31,494 nucleotides of DNA, from NCBI GenBank assembly GCA_049316905.1, contig JBMOJH010000034.1:1-31494 (forward strand), written 5' to 3'. How positions within the stretch are numbered: position 1 is the first letter of the stretch; each line of letters starts with the position of its first letter. Of this stretch, positions 24,978 to 31,494 are shown in pieces. This stretch comes from CAIPVR01 sp049316905. Its GTDB lineage: Bacteria; Actinomycetota; Acidimicrobiia; Acidimicrobiales; Microtrichaceae. Position numbers and translations under genes: made by a program. The notes beneath the pieces are model-generated. The model ran no database searches and had not been told where the DNA came from. It saw nothing but the letters and a program-made list of their open reading frames with translations.

Positions 24978-25004
24978 GACGTCCCTCCTTGATCCGGGTG
25001 CGCC

Positions 25005-25027
25005 GACCCCGGTCGGGGACCGGGGTC
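25005..25027 (-). promoter_or_regulatory. Strong hairpin in leader of the 24977 gene
   Basis: GACCCCGGTC (25005-25014) and GACCGGGGTC (25018-25027) form a perfect 10-bp stem with a 3-nt loop, ending 28 bp upstream of ATG 24977. It might act as an attenuator or mRNA-stabilising structure. I do not recognise a riboswitch class in the 24978-25089 region. Confidence 0.5.
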
Positions 25028-25089
25028 CGTGCACCGCTTTCGGATGTAGTTTCCTCCGCAAACAGGCTGGGCGAAAGGCCCGCGGCCGA

Positions 25090-26310
25090 TCAACGACAGG
25101 ACTCCACCCGCACCAGGTCGTCGCGCCGCGCGACCGTTCGGCCCGGGCCCGCGGCGGCCCAGCGCTGCAGGGTCGCGATCGCGCCATCGGCGCCGACGGC
25201 GGCCGGACGCACGTCGAGGCGCAGGCACTGGCCTCCACCAGGCGTGGCCCAACGCACCCACCAGTCGCCCCGCCACACGGCCGCCGCCGAGCGGGCCGCT
25301 GCGGGTTCCACCGCGCTGTTCAGCATCCCCAGGAGGCCGAGTTCACCCAGCACGCCGGCGGCGAGCACGGGGCCGTCCGCGGCCGGCGCCGGCACGGGGG
25401 CGAGCCCTCCGGGCGCCGGCGGGCCGTGGAGCACCTCTGCGGTGGCGAGGTCCGCGCGTCGCTGGACGCCGTCGAGAGCGCTCCGGCCGCCACGCCGAAC
25501 GACGCGGGCCACGAACGCGTCGCCCAGCGAGTAGAGGTCCTCCAGCCCCTCCCACATCTCGGGGGGTACGCCGGACAGGTCGATCCCGCGGTCGGTCCCG
25601 ACCTCCCCGGCCCGCGCCGCGGCCCGTTCGCGCACGTCCATCCCGGCGAGGTAGGCCTCCAGCACCCGATCCGCACTCCCCTCCGCCGTGGCGGCGAGCG
25701 CCACGCGGGCGTCCTCGTCGACCGGTTCCACGCCCTCGGCCCACTGGTCGTCGAGGGCGTGGGTGAGTTCGTGGGCCGCCACCGCCCGGGCGAACGGCGA
25801 GGCCGGGTCGCCCCCCACCACCAACTCACGGGTGGCGGGGTCGTAGAAGCCGAGCACGTCCGCGAGTTCACCGGCCCGCGACGCGGCGACGAAGTCGGTA
25901 CCCGGCGGGAGCTCGCCGGTGAGCACCAGCAGGTCGCCCGCCGCCGCCACCTCCGCACGGTCCCGTTCGATCGTGGCGTCGAGGCGCTCCAGGAACTGCG
26001 GCTCGGGCAGCACCCGGGCCGTGACCGGACGCCGGAACCTCAGCCCACGCAGTTCCTCCACCCGGGCCGCAACGCCCTCGAGCGCGGCGTCGGCGACGGG
26101 ATCGCCGCTGTCCACCACCCGGTCGGTGAGCGCCGCCACGGTGGAGGTCGTCGTGGTCGACGAGGACGCCCGCCCCGCCGTGGGCCCGCCCTCGCCGCAG
26201 GCCGTGACGGTGGCGGCCAGGCACCAGAGCACCGCGACCGCCGCGGCGCCCACCACGGCGCGTGCCGACGCCGGGCGTGCCGACACCGGCCGGGTGCGGT
26301 TCCTTCCCAC
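25090..26310 (-). CDS. Lipoprotein zinc metalloprotease (HExxH)
   Basis: A 406-residue predicted lipoprotein. The N-terminus has arginines, then a hydrophobic stretch (about 18-33) and a lipobox ending in Cys38 (TVTAC). A Ser/Thr linker follows (about 49-61). The zinc-protease motif HELTH is at 180-184 in VAAHELTHALDDQW. Glu210 in TAEGSADRVLEAY fits the third ligand position seen in actinobacterial HELxH...EG-A proteins. It would act on the outer face of the membrane; the substrate is unknown. GTG 26310 is preferred over TTG 26334. A perfect TAGAAT -10 hexamer occupies 26339-26334, and GGGGAGAAAGGG lies before the GTG. It is transcribed divergently from the sortase-substrate gene. Confidence 0.8.
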   Translation of the reverse strand: MGRNRTRPVSARPASARAVVGAAAVAVLWCLAATVTACGEGGPTAGRASSSTTTTSTVAALTDRVVDSGDPVADAALEGVAARVEELRGLRFRRPVTARVLPEPQFLERLDATIERDRAEVAAAGDLLVLTGELPPGTDFVAASRAGELADVLGFYDPATRELVVGGDPASPFARAVAAHELTHALDDQWAEGVEPVDEDARVALAATAEGSADRVLEAYLAGMDVRERAAARAGEVGTDRGIDLSGVPPEMWEGLEDLYSLGDAFVARVVRRGGRSALDGVQRRADLATAEVLHGPPAPGGLAPVPAPAADGPVLAAGVLGELGLLGMLNSAVEPAAARSAAAVWRGDWWVRWATPGGGQCLRLDVRPAAVGADGAIATLQRWAAAGPGRTVARRDDLVRVESCR

Positions 26311-26333
26311 AGCATCCCTTTCTCCCCGCAACA

Positions 26334-26339
26334 ATTCTA
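26334..26339 (-). promoter_or_regulatory. -10 hexamer of metalloprotease gene
   Basis: TAGAAT on the minus strand, the best -10 match in the window. It implies a leader of about 17 nt containing GGGGAGAAAGGG before GTG 26310. It also contains the TTG at 26334, ruling that out as the start. Confidence 0.55.
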
Positions 26340-26470
26340 TCCGTCGGGCGGGTCCGGCACGACGGGCCGGACCGCCGAGAGCGGCCCGCCGCGAAAAGTG
26401 TCAGACGGGCCGGGCCGGGGGCTCTGGACGGGTGAGGGCGGCAACGGGCCGCCCACCACAGGAGGCCACG

Positions 26471-27283
26471 ATGACCACCCGCTCCACCCACTCCACCAGC
26501 ACCACCCATCCCACCCGCTCGATCCACTCCCACCACGGCCCCGACCCCGTCCCGGACCTGGTGGACCTCTCGCACCGGCGCACCCACTCCCCGGCTCGCA
26601 CCGCCACCGGGAGCCGGGCCGCCATGGCCGCCCTCGTCGCCTCGCTCCTGCTGGCCACGGCGGTGGCCGCCGTGGCGGGCGCCACGCCGGCCTCCGCCCG
26701 CATCCCCATCCCACCGACACCCACGATCCCCGGCCCGTCGGAGTGGGTCATCGACCCCACCACCCCGACGCTGCCGCCCAGGATCGTCGTGCCGGACTGG
26801 AGCGACGTCACCATCCCCGAGATCCCCCCGGTGGTGGGCGACGACACCCCGGCCGACGGTGCGGGGTACGACGACGGCGAGGGCGACAGCGGCGAGGTGC
26901 CCCTCGCCCCGGGCGTGGACCCGACCCCTCTCGGCGACCGGCCGCTCGCGAACGACGTGCCGGAGGACCAGCCCGGCGACGTGCCGGTGACCACCAGCAC
27001 CAGCACGACCACGACCGTCGCCCCCGCCGACACCCCGGTGAGCACCACCACCGCACCGGTCACGGCCCCGACGACCACCGTCGTCGCCGAGGTCGCCTCC
27101 GCCCGGACCGACCGTCCGGCCACGGCCCCGGGACGCACCGGGGTGCTCGCCTTCACCGGCGGCAACGCGTGGCTGCTCGCCCTGGGCGCCGCGGCGCTCC
27201 TCGCCGGCGGCGGGCTCCTTCTGGTGACCACGCTCCGCCGCCGCAACCCGTCGGGCCCGGCCACCGAGGCCCCGAACGCCTGA
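26471..27283 (+). CDS. Sortase-anchored surface protein with LAFTG signal
   Basis: A 270-residue protein. An unusually long N-terminal region rich in His, Ser and Thr (1-48) precedes a signal-peptide hydrophobic core (about 50-70) and an ASA cleavage site near residue 76. The mature part is rich in Pro, Thr and acidic residues, with no recognised fold and long Thr runs likely to be extended. The C-terminus is a complete sorting signal: LAFTG at 226-230, a hydrophobic helix (about 233-255) and RRR. LAxTG is the motif associated with class E sortases of high-GC actinobacteria. No sortase gene lies in the window. ATG 26471 has GGAGG upstream. The protein is probably cell-wall-linked; function is unknown. 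Confidence 0.82.
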   Translation: MTTRSTHSTSTTHPTRSIHSHHGPDPVPDLVDLSHRRTHSPARTATGSRAAMAALVASLLLATAVAAVAGATPASARIPIPPTPTIPGPSEWVIDPTTPTLPPRIVVPDWSDVTIPEIPPVVGDDTPADGAGYDDGEGDSGEVPLAPGVDPTPLGDRPLANDVPEDQPGDVPVTTSTSTTTTVAPADTPVSTTTAPVTAPTTTVVAEVASARTDRPATAPGRTGVLAFTGGNAWLLALGAAALLAGGGLLLVTTLRRRNPSGPATEAPNA

Positions 27284-27324
27284 CGACTCCCCACCGTCTC
27301 ACTCACTGCCTCATCCACCTACCC

Positions 27325-27396
27325 ACCCCTACCCGCACCACCCACCGACACCCCTACCCGCACCACCCACCGACACCCCTACCCGCACCACCCACC
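27325..27396. repeat. 25-bp direct tandem repeat, nearly three units
   Basis: Two identical 25-bp units occupy 27325-27349 and 27350-27374 (beginning ACCCCTACCCGCACC). A third copy at 27375-27396 is identical over 22 bp. One strand is almost free of G. It occupies the 197-bp gap between the sortase substrate and the sigma factor gene. Confidence 0.85.
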
Positions 27397-27462
27397 CGGT
27401 GGCCGCCGGAACCACCCGCCCCGGTGGATCCGGCGGTCACCGCCGATTGACTGGAAGGGCCT

Positions 27463-27476
27463 CCGGGCCCGCCCGG
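27463..27476 (+). promoter_or_regulatory. Hairpin immediately before sigma factor start
   Basis: CCGGGC (27463-27468) and GCCCGG (27471-27476) end 4 nt before ATG 27481, where a Shine-Dalgarno sequence would lie; none is present. It might limit translation, but short GC palindromes are common in this DNA. Confidence 0.3.
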
Positions 27477-27480
27477 GCCG

Positions 27481-29175
27481 ATGGGACCCAACGTGGACAC
27501 GCTGACCGACGACGCCGAACTGGTGCTGCAGGTACGTGGCGGCGACACCGCCGCCATGGCCGACCTGTACGACCGCCACGCCGACCACGTGTTCACCCTG
27601 TGCGCCCACCTGCTCGGCGACCGCGAGGAGGCGGCGGACGTGACCTCGGACGTGTTCCTCACCGCGCTGCAGCGCATGGACCAGCTGCGCGACCCCTCCC
27701 GGCTCCGGCCGTGGCTGCTCGCCATCGCCCGGCGCCTGGTCTACCGGCGCACCCGCAACCGGCGCCGCGTGACCTCGCTCGACCGGATGACCGAGGGCGC
27801 CGGGGCCGCGACCCTCGACCTGCGCGACGGCGCCGCCACCGGGGCCGCGGGTGGACCGGGCGACGCGCACGGCGACCCCGAGGCCCATCTCGACCGGGTG
27901 GACGCGACCGCCCTGGCCGACCTGCTCCAGGACGCGTCGAGCGGTCTCGACGAACGCGACCGCACGGTCCTGGAGCTCCACCTCGTGCAGGGTCTCGAGG
28001 GAGCCGACATCGCCGCAGCCCTCGGCGTGACCGAGGCGAACGGCTACCAGCTGGTGCACCGCATGCGGGAACGACTCGGGCGCTCGGTGTCGGCCCTGCT
28101 CGTGGCCCGCTCGGCCCGGCACCTCTGCGACGGCCTCGACGAGGTGGCCGACCGGTGGGACGGCCGCTGGGACGTGTTGTGGCGCAAGCGGTTCGCCCGT
28201 CACGTGGACCGCTGCGAGACGTGCGGCCGGATCGGCCGCCGGGTCCCGAAGGCCGTGCTCTCGGGCGCCGCGATGTCGGTGGCCGCCCAGTCCGCGGTGC
28301 TCGCCGCGCCGATCTCGGCACGGACCCGGTTCCTCGAGGCCACCGCCCAGGGCGGTGCGGCGACCGCCGGCGACCGGGGGCGGGGCCGGTGGCGCTCCGA
28401 CGGCTTCCCGCCCGGGCCGCGGCGCCGTCTGCGGCACAGCACCGGCGCCACGGTGGCCGTGCTCGTGGTCATGGCGGTGCTCGTCCTCGGAGCCGGCGGC
28501 CTCGGTGACGGCACGCGCACGGTCCTCGCCGGCGGGCACCGGATCGCGACCGACTCCGCCGCGACCGGTGCCGGCCGGGCGGCGACCGACCGCGACGCGC
28601 CCGCCGATCGGGCGACCGAGGACGCGGTCGACCGTGCGACGGGGGACGGCACGACCGGCGACGGGGAGGTCGGCTCCTCCGGCGACGGTGCTCCCCGGTC
28701 CGCTGACACGGGTGGCGTGACGGCGTCGACCGTCACCACGGTGCCCACCGGCCCGGTGGCTCCGGCCGTCCCGCCCGCCGGATCGACAGCGGGACCCGCG
28801 GCGGTGACCACCGTCCCGGTGCCGAAACCCCCGCCCCAGCCCCCGCCCCCGCCGGCCTCCAGCACAACCGTCCCGGCCGACACGGTGGGCCCGAAGGTGA
28901 CACTGACCGGCCCCGCGTGCGTGGTGTGGCCCGGCGTGGCCAAGTTCACGGCCACGGCGGTCGACCCGGGCGGGATCGCCAAGGTCGTGCTCACGTGGAC
29001 CGGCGCCACCTCGGGCGGCACGCCCATGGCGGGCGCCGGCACGGGCGCCTATGGCGCAGCGGTCCCGATGGACAAGCCCGTGACCAACATCGTCGCGACC
29101 GCCACCGCGTACGACATGGCGGGCAACGCCGGTCGATCCGCGAAGGTCTCGGTCACCGGCGGCTTCCTCTGCTGA
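27481..29175 (+). CDS. ECF sigma factor fused to zinc-finger, transmembrane and extracellular domains
   Basis: A 564-residue protein. Residues about 14-95 are sigma region 2 (ADLYDRHADHVFTLCAHLLG, EEAADVTSDVFLTAL). Residues about 145-205 are region 4 (LDERDRTVLELHLVQGLEGA, DIAAALGVTEANGYQLVHRM). A segment with His241-x3-Cys245-x2-Cys248 follows, the core of zinc-binding anti-sigma domains. A basic stretch (RRRLRH) and one hydrophobic helix (about 322-341) come next. A long Asp/Thr/Pro-rich linker then leads to a terminal beta-rich Ig-like domain (about 470-564, KVTLTGPACVVWPGVAKFTA) ending in Cys. Sigma, anti-sigma and sensor thus sit in one chain, predicted membrane-tethered. Other actinobacterial ECF groups with zinc-finger and membrane extensions are known to me. 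Start ATG 27481 lacks a clear Shine-Dalgarno; GTG 27493 is an alternative. Confidence 0.85.
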   Translation: MGPNVDTLTDDAELVLQVRGGDTAAMADLYDRHADHVFTLCAHLLGDREEAADVTSDVFLTALQRMDQLRDPSRLRPWLLAIARRLVYRRTRNRRRVTSLDRMTEGAGAATLDLRDGAATGAAGGPGDAHGDPEAHLDRVDATALADLLQDASSGLDERDRTVLELHLVQGLEGADIAAALGVTEANGYQLVHRMRERLGRSVSALLVARSARHLCDGLDEVADRWDGRWDVLWRKRFARHVDRCETCGRIGRRVPKAVLSGAAMSVAAQSAVLAAPISARTRFLEATAQGGAATAGDRGRGRWRSDGFPPGPRRRLRHSTGATVAVLVVMAVLVLGAGGLGDGTRTVLAGGHRIATDSAATGAGRAATDRDAPADRATEDAVDRATGDGTTGDGEVGSSGDGAPRSADTGGVTASTVTTVPTGPVAPAVPPAGSTAGPAAVTTVPVPKPPPQPPPPPASSTTVPADTVGPKVTLTGPACVVWPGVAKFTATAVDPGGIAKVVLTWTGATSGGTPMAGAGTGAYGAAVPMDKPVTNIVATATAYDMAGNAGRSAKVSVTGGFLC

Positions 29176-29192
29176 GGCCCGGCGGGCTCAGC
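29171..29192. terminator. Bidirectional terminator-like hairpin containing both stop codons
   Basis: GCTGAG, bulged G, CCC (29171-29180), loop GGC, GGGCTCAGC (29184-29192). The left arm holds the sigma factor TGA and the right arm holds the aldehyde dehydrogenase stop on the other strand. No T-run is present. Confidence 0.5.
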
Positions 29193-30648
29193 TGGGCCAG
29201 ATCAGCGCCTGGGTCTCGGAGTAGGCGTGCAGGCCGTAGCTGCCGCCGTCGCGACCCACGCCGGACTGCTTGAACCCGCCGAAGGGCGCCTCGTGGTTCC
29301 GCTGCAGCGTGTTGATGCCCACCACGCCGGAGCGGAGCTGGCGACCCACGTTCCAGGCCCGGGCGGTGTCGCGGCTGAACACGTAGGAGTAGAGGCCGAA
29401 GTCGCTGTCGTTCGCGATCGCGACCGCCTCGTCCTCCTCGTCGAAGGGGACCACCACCACGACCGGGCCGAAGATCTCCTCGCGCACGGGCGTCATGGTG
29501 TTGTCGCAGCCGATGAGCAGGGTCGGCTCCACGTAGAACCCGGTGTCGAAGCCGTCGGGCCGGCCGCCGCCGACCGCGGCCTCGGCGCCCTCGGCCAGAC
29601 CGGCCGCGATGTAGCCCTCGATCCGGCCCCGGTGGACGTCGGTGATGACCGGACCCACCACGGTGTCCTTCTCGGTGGGCGGGCCCACCTTCATGAACGC
29701 CGCGGCACCCTTCAGGCCCTCGACCAGCTGGTCGTGCACGGAGCGGTGCACGATCACGCGGGTCGGCGCCGTGCAGATCTGGCCGGAGTGGAAGCCCCAC
29801 ACCGAGGCGATGCCACCGATGGCGGCCTTCAGGTCCGCGTCGTCGAACACGATGCAGGCGCCCTTGCCGCCGAGTTCGAGGAGCAGCCGCTTCATCTGGC
29901 CACCGGCCACCTCGCCGATGCGACGACCCACCGCGGTGGAGCCGGTGAAGGAGATCATGTCGGTGGCCGCATGCGCCACGATCGCCTCGGAGGCCGGGAT
30001 CCCGGTGCCGCCCACCACGTTCACCACGCCGGGCGGGAAGCCCGCCTCGTTCAGCAGCTCGACCATGCGAATCACCGCGAGCGGGTCCTGCGGGGCCGGC
30101 TTCACCACCACGGTGTTGCCCATGGCCAGCGCGGGGCCGATCTTCCCGCTCATGTTCACCATCGGGAAGTTGTACGAGGTGATGCAGCTCACCACGCCCA
30201 CGGGCACCCGGTTCGCCGCGGCGTTGATCACGCCGCCCGGCGCGAGCACGGTCGACGGCATCACCGCCGGGGGCAGCGGGTCGAGCGTGGCCTCGAGCGC
30301 GCCCTTGGCGTAGCGCCGCAGCCGGGCCGCCGACTGGGGCACCTGGATGGTCTTGGTGGTGCGGTAGGTGGCGCCGGTCTCGGCCTGCACCAGGGGAACC
30401 AGCTCGTCGGCCGCGGCGTCGATCAGGTCGGCCGCCCGGTCGAGCAGCTCCGCGCGCTCCTCCGGCGTGGTGCGCGACCAGGCCGGGAGGGCGTCGGCCG
30501 CGGCCTGCACGGCCGCCTCGGCCTGGGCCACCGACGCCTCGGGGGCCTCGGCGACCACTTCCTCGGTGGCGGGGTTGACGATCGCGTAGCGACCCTCGGG
30601 CTCGACGGTGTCGCCGCCGATGATCAGCGAGTAGGTGCGGTCCGGCAT
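29188..30648 (-). CDS. NAD(P)-dependent aldehyde dehydrogenase
   Basis: A 486-residue aldehyde dehydrogenase of normal length. The catalytic residues are Asn160 (TSYNFP), Glu258 (LLLELGGKGA) and Cys292 (GQICTAPTR). The cofactor-binding block FTGSTAVGRRIGE is at 234-246. EEIFGPVVVVVPFD and the C-terminal GGFKQSGVGRDGG are also present. It oxidises an aldehyde to the acid; the physiological substrate is not evident. ATG 30648 follows a TAGCGT -10 hexamer by 8 nt. The operator shared with the SDR and acyl-CoA ligase genes covers its -35 region. The amidohydrolase lies 55 bp upstream on the same strand. Its role in alcohol-aldehyde-acid-CoA conversion with the neighbouring enzymes is an inference. 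Confidence 0.94.
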   Translation of the reverse strand: MPDRTYSLIIGGDTVEPEGRYAIVNPATEEVVAEAPEASVAQAEAAVQAAADALPAWSRTTPEERAELLDRAADLIDAAADELVPLVQAETGATYRTTKTIQVPQSAARLRRYAKGALEATLDPLPPAVMPSTVLAPGGVINAAANRVPVGVVSCITSYNFPMVNMSGKIGPALAMGNTVVVKPAPQDPLAVIRMVELLNEAGFPPGVVNVVGGTGIPASEAIVAHAATDMISFTGSTAVGRRIGEVAGGQMKRLLLELGGKGACIVFDDADLKAAIGGIASVWGFHSGQICTAPTRVIVHRSVHDQLVEGLKGAAAFMKVGPPTEKDTVVGPVITDVHRGRIEGYIAAGLAEGAEAAVGGGRPDGFDTGFYVEPTLLIGCDNTMTPVREEIFGPVVVVVPFDEEDEAVAIANDSDFGLYSYVFSRDTARAWNVGRQLRSGVVGINTLQRNHEAPFGGFKQSGVGRDGGSYGLHAYSETQALIWPS

Positions 30649-30656
30649 GGGTCGGG

Positions 30657-30688
30657 ACGCTAACGAAGAACCTGACGCCCCGTCAGGT
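30657..30688 (-). promoter_or_regulatory. Operator CTGACG-N3-CGTCAG and promoter of aldehyde dehydrogenase
   Basis: Perfect palindrome ACCTGACG (30670-30677), spacer CCC, CGTCAGGT (30681-30688). On the minus strand the -10 hexamer TAGCGT (30662-30657) lies 8 nt before ATG 30648, so the palindrome occupies the -35 region. The repressor would compete with RNA polymerase. Confidence 0.77.
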
Positions 30689-30703
30689 CCACCGCCGGGA
30701 GCG

Positions 30704-31494
30704 TCAGGGCTCGAGGTAGTCGAGGCCGAGGAGCCGGATGGCGTTGCCCCGCACCAGCTTCCGCTGCACGTCGGCCGGCAGGTTGCCCATCTGCTTGAGG
30801 GCCACCTCCTTGGAGTGCGGCCAGGTGGAGTCGGAGTGCGGGTAGTCCGTCTCGAAGCAGACGTTGTCCACGCCCACGGCCTCGATGTTGGCCAGGCCGT
30901 AGTTGTCGTCGAAGAAGCAGCCGTAGATCTGGCGGAAGTAGTAGGTGCTCGGCGGCTCGGGCACCTTGTCGCCGATGCCACCCCAGCCCCGGTTCTCCTC
31001 CCAGACCTTGTCGGCCCGCTCGATGATGTAGGGGATCCAGCCGATCTGGCCCTCCGAGTAGGAGAGCTTCAGCTCGGGGAACCGGTGGAGCACGCCGGAG
31101 AAGAGGAAGTCGGTCATCGACGCCATCGCGTTGTTGAACGTGAGCGTGGAGCCCACGGCCGCGGGCGCGTCGGCCGAGGTGGACGGCATCTTCGAGCTGG
31201 AGCCGATGTGCATGTTGACCACCGTGCCGGTCTCCGCGCAGGCCCGGAACAGCGGGTCCCAGTGGCCATTCGCGTCGTGCACCGACGGGAGGCCCAGGTA
31301 CGGGGGGATCTCCGAGAACGTGATCGCCCGGCCGCCGCGCTCGGCGTTGCGGCGCACCTCGGCGGCCGCGAGCTCCGGGTCCCACAGCTGGACGATCGCG
31401 AGCGGGATGAGGCGACCGTCGGAGCCGGCGCACCACTCGTCGAACTGCCAGTCGTTGTAGGCCTTCACGCAGAGATCCGCGAGCTCCTTGTCCT
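30704..31494 (-). CDS. Amidohydrolase family 2 protein (N-terminus beyond window)
   Basis: The C-terminal 263 codons of a metal-dependent hydrolase; the frame stays open to the right edge, so the GTG at 31468 is internal. AYNDWQFDEWCAGSDGRLIP, the His in VVNMHIGSSS, and the catalytic Asp in CFETDYPHSDSTWPHS followed by NAIRLLGLD are classic amidohydrolase-2 blocks (ACMSD/LigJ-like). Unlike the protein at 2027-2893, it keeps the visible metal-site residues. Related enzymes decarboxylate or hydrolyse ring or side-chain intermediates, and close relatives are frequent in actinobacterial steroid and aromatic degraders (from memory). It precedes the aldehyde dehydrogenase by 55 bp, but that gene has its own promoter. 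The N-terminal HxH cannot be seen. Confidence 0.87.
   Translation of the reverse strand, partial: DKELADLCVKAYNDWQFDEWCAGSDGRLIPLAIVQLWDPELAAAEVRRNAERGGRAITFSEIPPYLGLPSVHDANGHWDPLFRACAETGTVVNMHIGSSSKMPSTSADAPAAVGSTLTFNNAMASMTDFLFSGVLHRFPELKLSYSEGQIGWIPYIIERADKVWEENRGWGGIGDKVPEPPSTYYFRQIYGCFFDDNYGLANIEAVGVDNVCFETDYPHSDSTWPHSKEVALKQMGNLPADVQRKLVRGNAIRLLGLDYLEP

Noticed and set aside
24978..25089. Riboswitch in the leader of the coiled-coil protein gene
   Set aside because: A strong hairpin is present, but I could not match conserved cores of any riboswitch class, including c-di-AMP types.
27284..27450. Small coding gene in the gap before the sigma factor
   Set aside because: No start with a ribosome binding site and no coding periodicity; the stretch is mostly the 25-bp repeat.
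30657..30703. KstR box at the aldehyde dehydrogenase promoter
   Set aside because: The palindrome there is the CTGACG type and lacks the AAC-NN-GTT core.

Overview
The window is about 31.5 kb of very GC-rich DNA. It is densely packed with genes, many of which start with GTG and overlap by 4 bp. The gene set is actinobacterial: a 180-kDa-class NAD glutamate dehydrogenase, a DUF3097 protein, a KstR-type repressor with its operator, and a membrane-linked ECF sigma factor. Together these point to Actinomycetota, most plausibly an environmental member of the class Acidimicrobiia. The class is an inference; no rRNA or other marker is present. I found no tRNA, rRNA, CRISPR array, insertion sequence, phage gene or replication origin, so this looks like ordinary chromosome. 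No gap between genes exceeds 200 bp.

Layout. 1-4200: a tandem TetR-like regulator running off the left edge, a hypothetical protein, a divergent metal-poor amidohydrolase-like protein and a WXG100-like protein. 4234-6988: a minus-strand cluster of DUF3097, a degenerate thiamine-diphosphate-enzyme-like protein and a KstR-type repressor. 7187-12016: the giant glutamate dehydrogenase. 12062-14740: a divergent pair, a DNA methyltransferase with an unexplained C-terminal domain and an AlkZ-type DNA glycosylase. 14712-18759: an SDR dehydrogenase, aquaporin Z, and a divergent two-gene potassium uptake system. 18858-21596: an operon of acyl-CoA ligase, GDT1-type cation transporter and GNAT acetyltransferase. 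21670-24319: an operon of zinc alcohol dehydrogenase, cyclase-family hydrolase and membrane-anchored protein. 24429-29175: an envelope block with a coiled-coil membrane protein, a lipoprotein zinc protease, a sortase substrate and an ECF sigma factor fused to a transmembrane and extracellular module. 29188-31494: an aldehyde dehydrogenase and an amidohydrolase running off the right edge.

Three regulatory themes stand out. (1) The KstR-like repressor has a near-consensus KstR box touching its own start codon, and a perfect extended KstR box lies upstream of the alcohol dehydrogenase operon 20 kb away. This suggests a sterol or lipid catabolism regulon. (2) A second, different operator, CTGACG-N3-CGTCAG, occurs at the promoters of the SDR, acyl-CoA ligase and aldehyde dehydrogenase genes. 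This suggests a second lipid or aldehyde regulon whose regulator is not identified. (3) At least eight genes have a TANNNT -10 hexamer only 6-8 nt before the start codon, the pattern of leaderless transcription.

The most unusual candidate system is the envelope block. It holds a sigma factor that appears tethered to the membrane with an extracellular sensor domain, next to a sortase substrate and a secreted protease.
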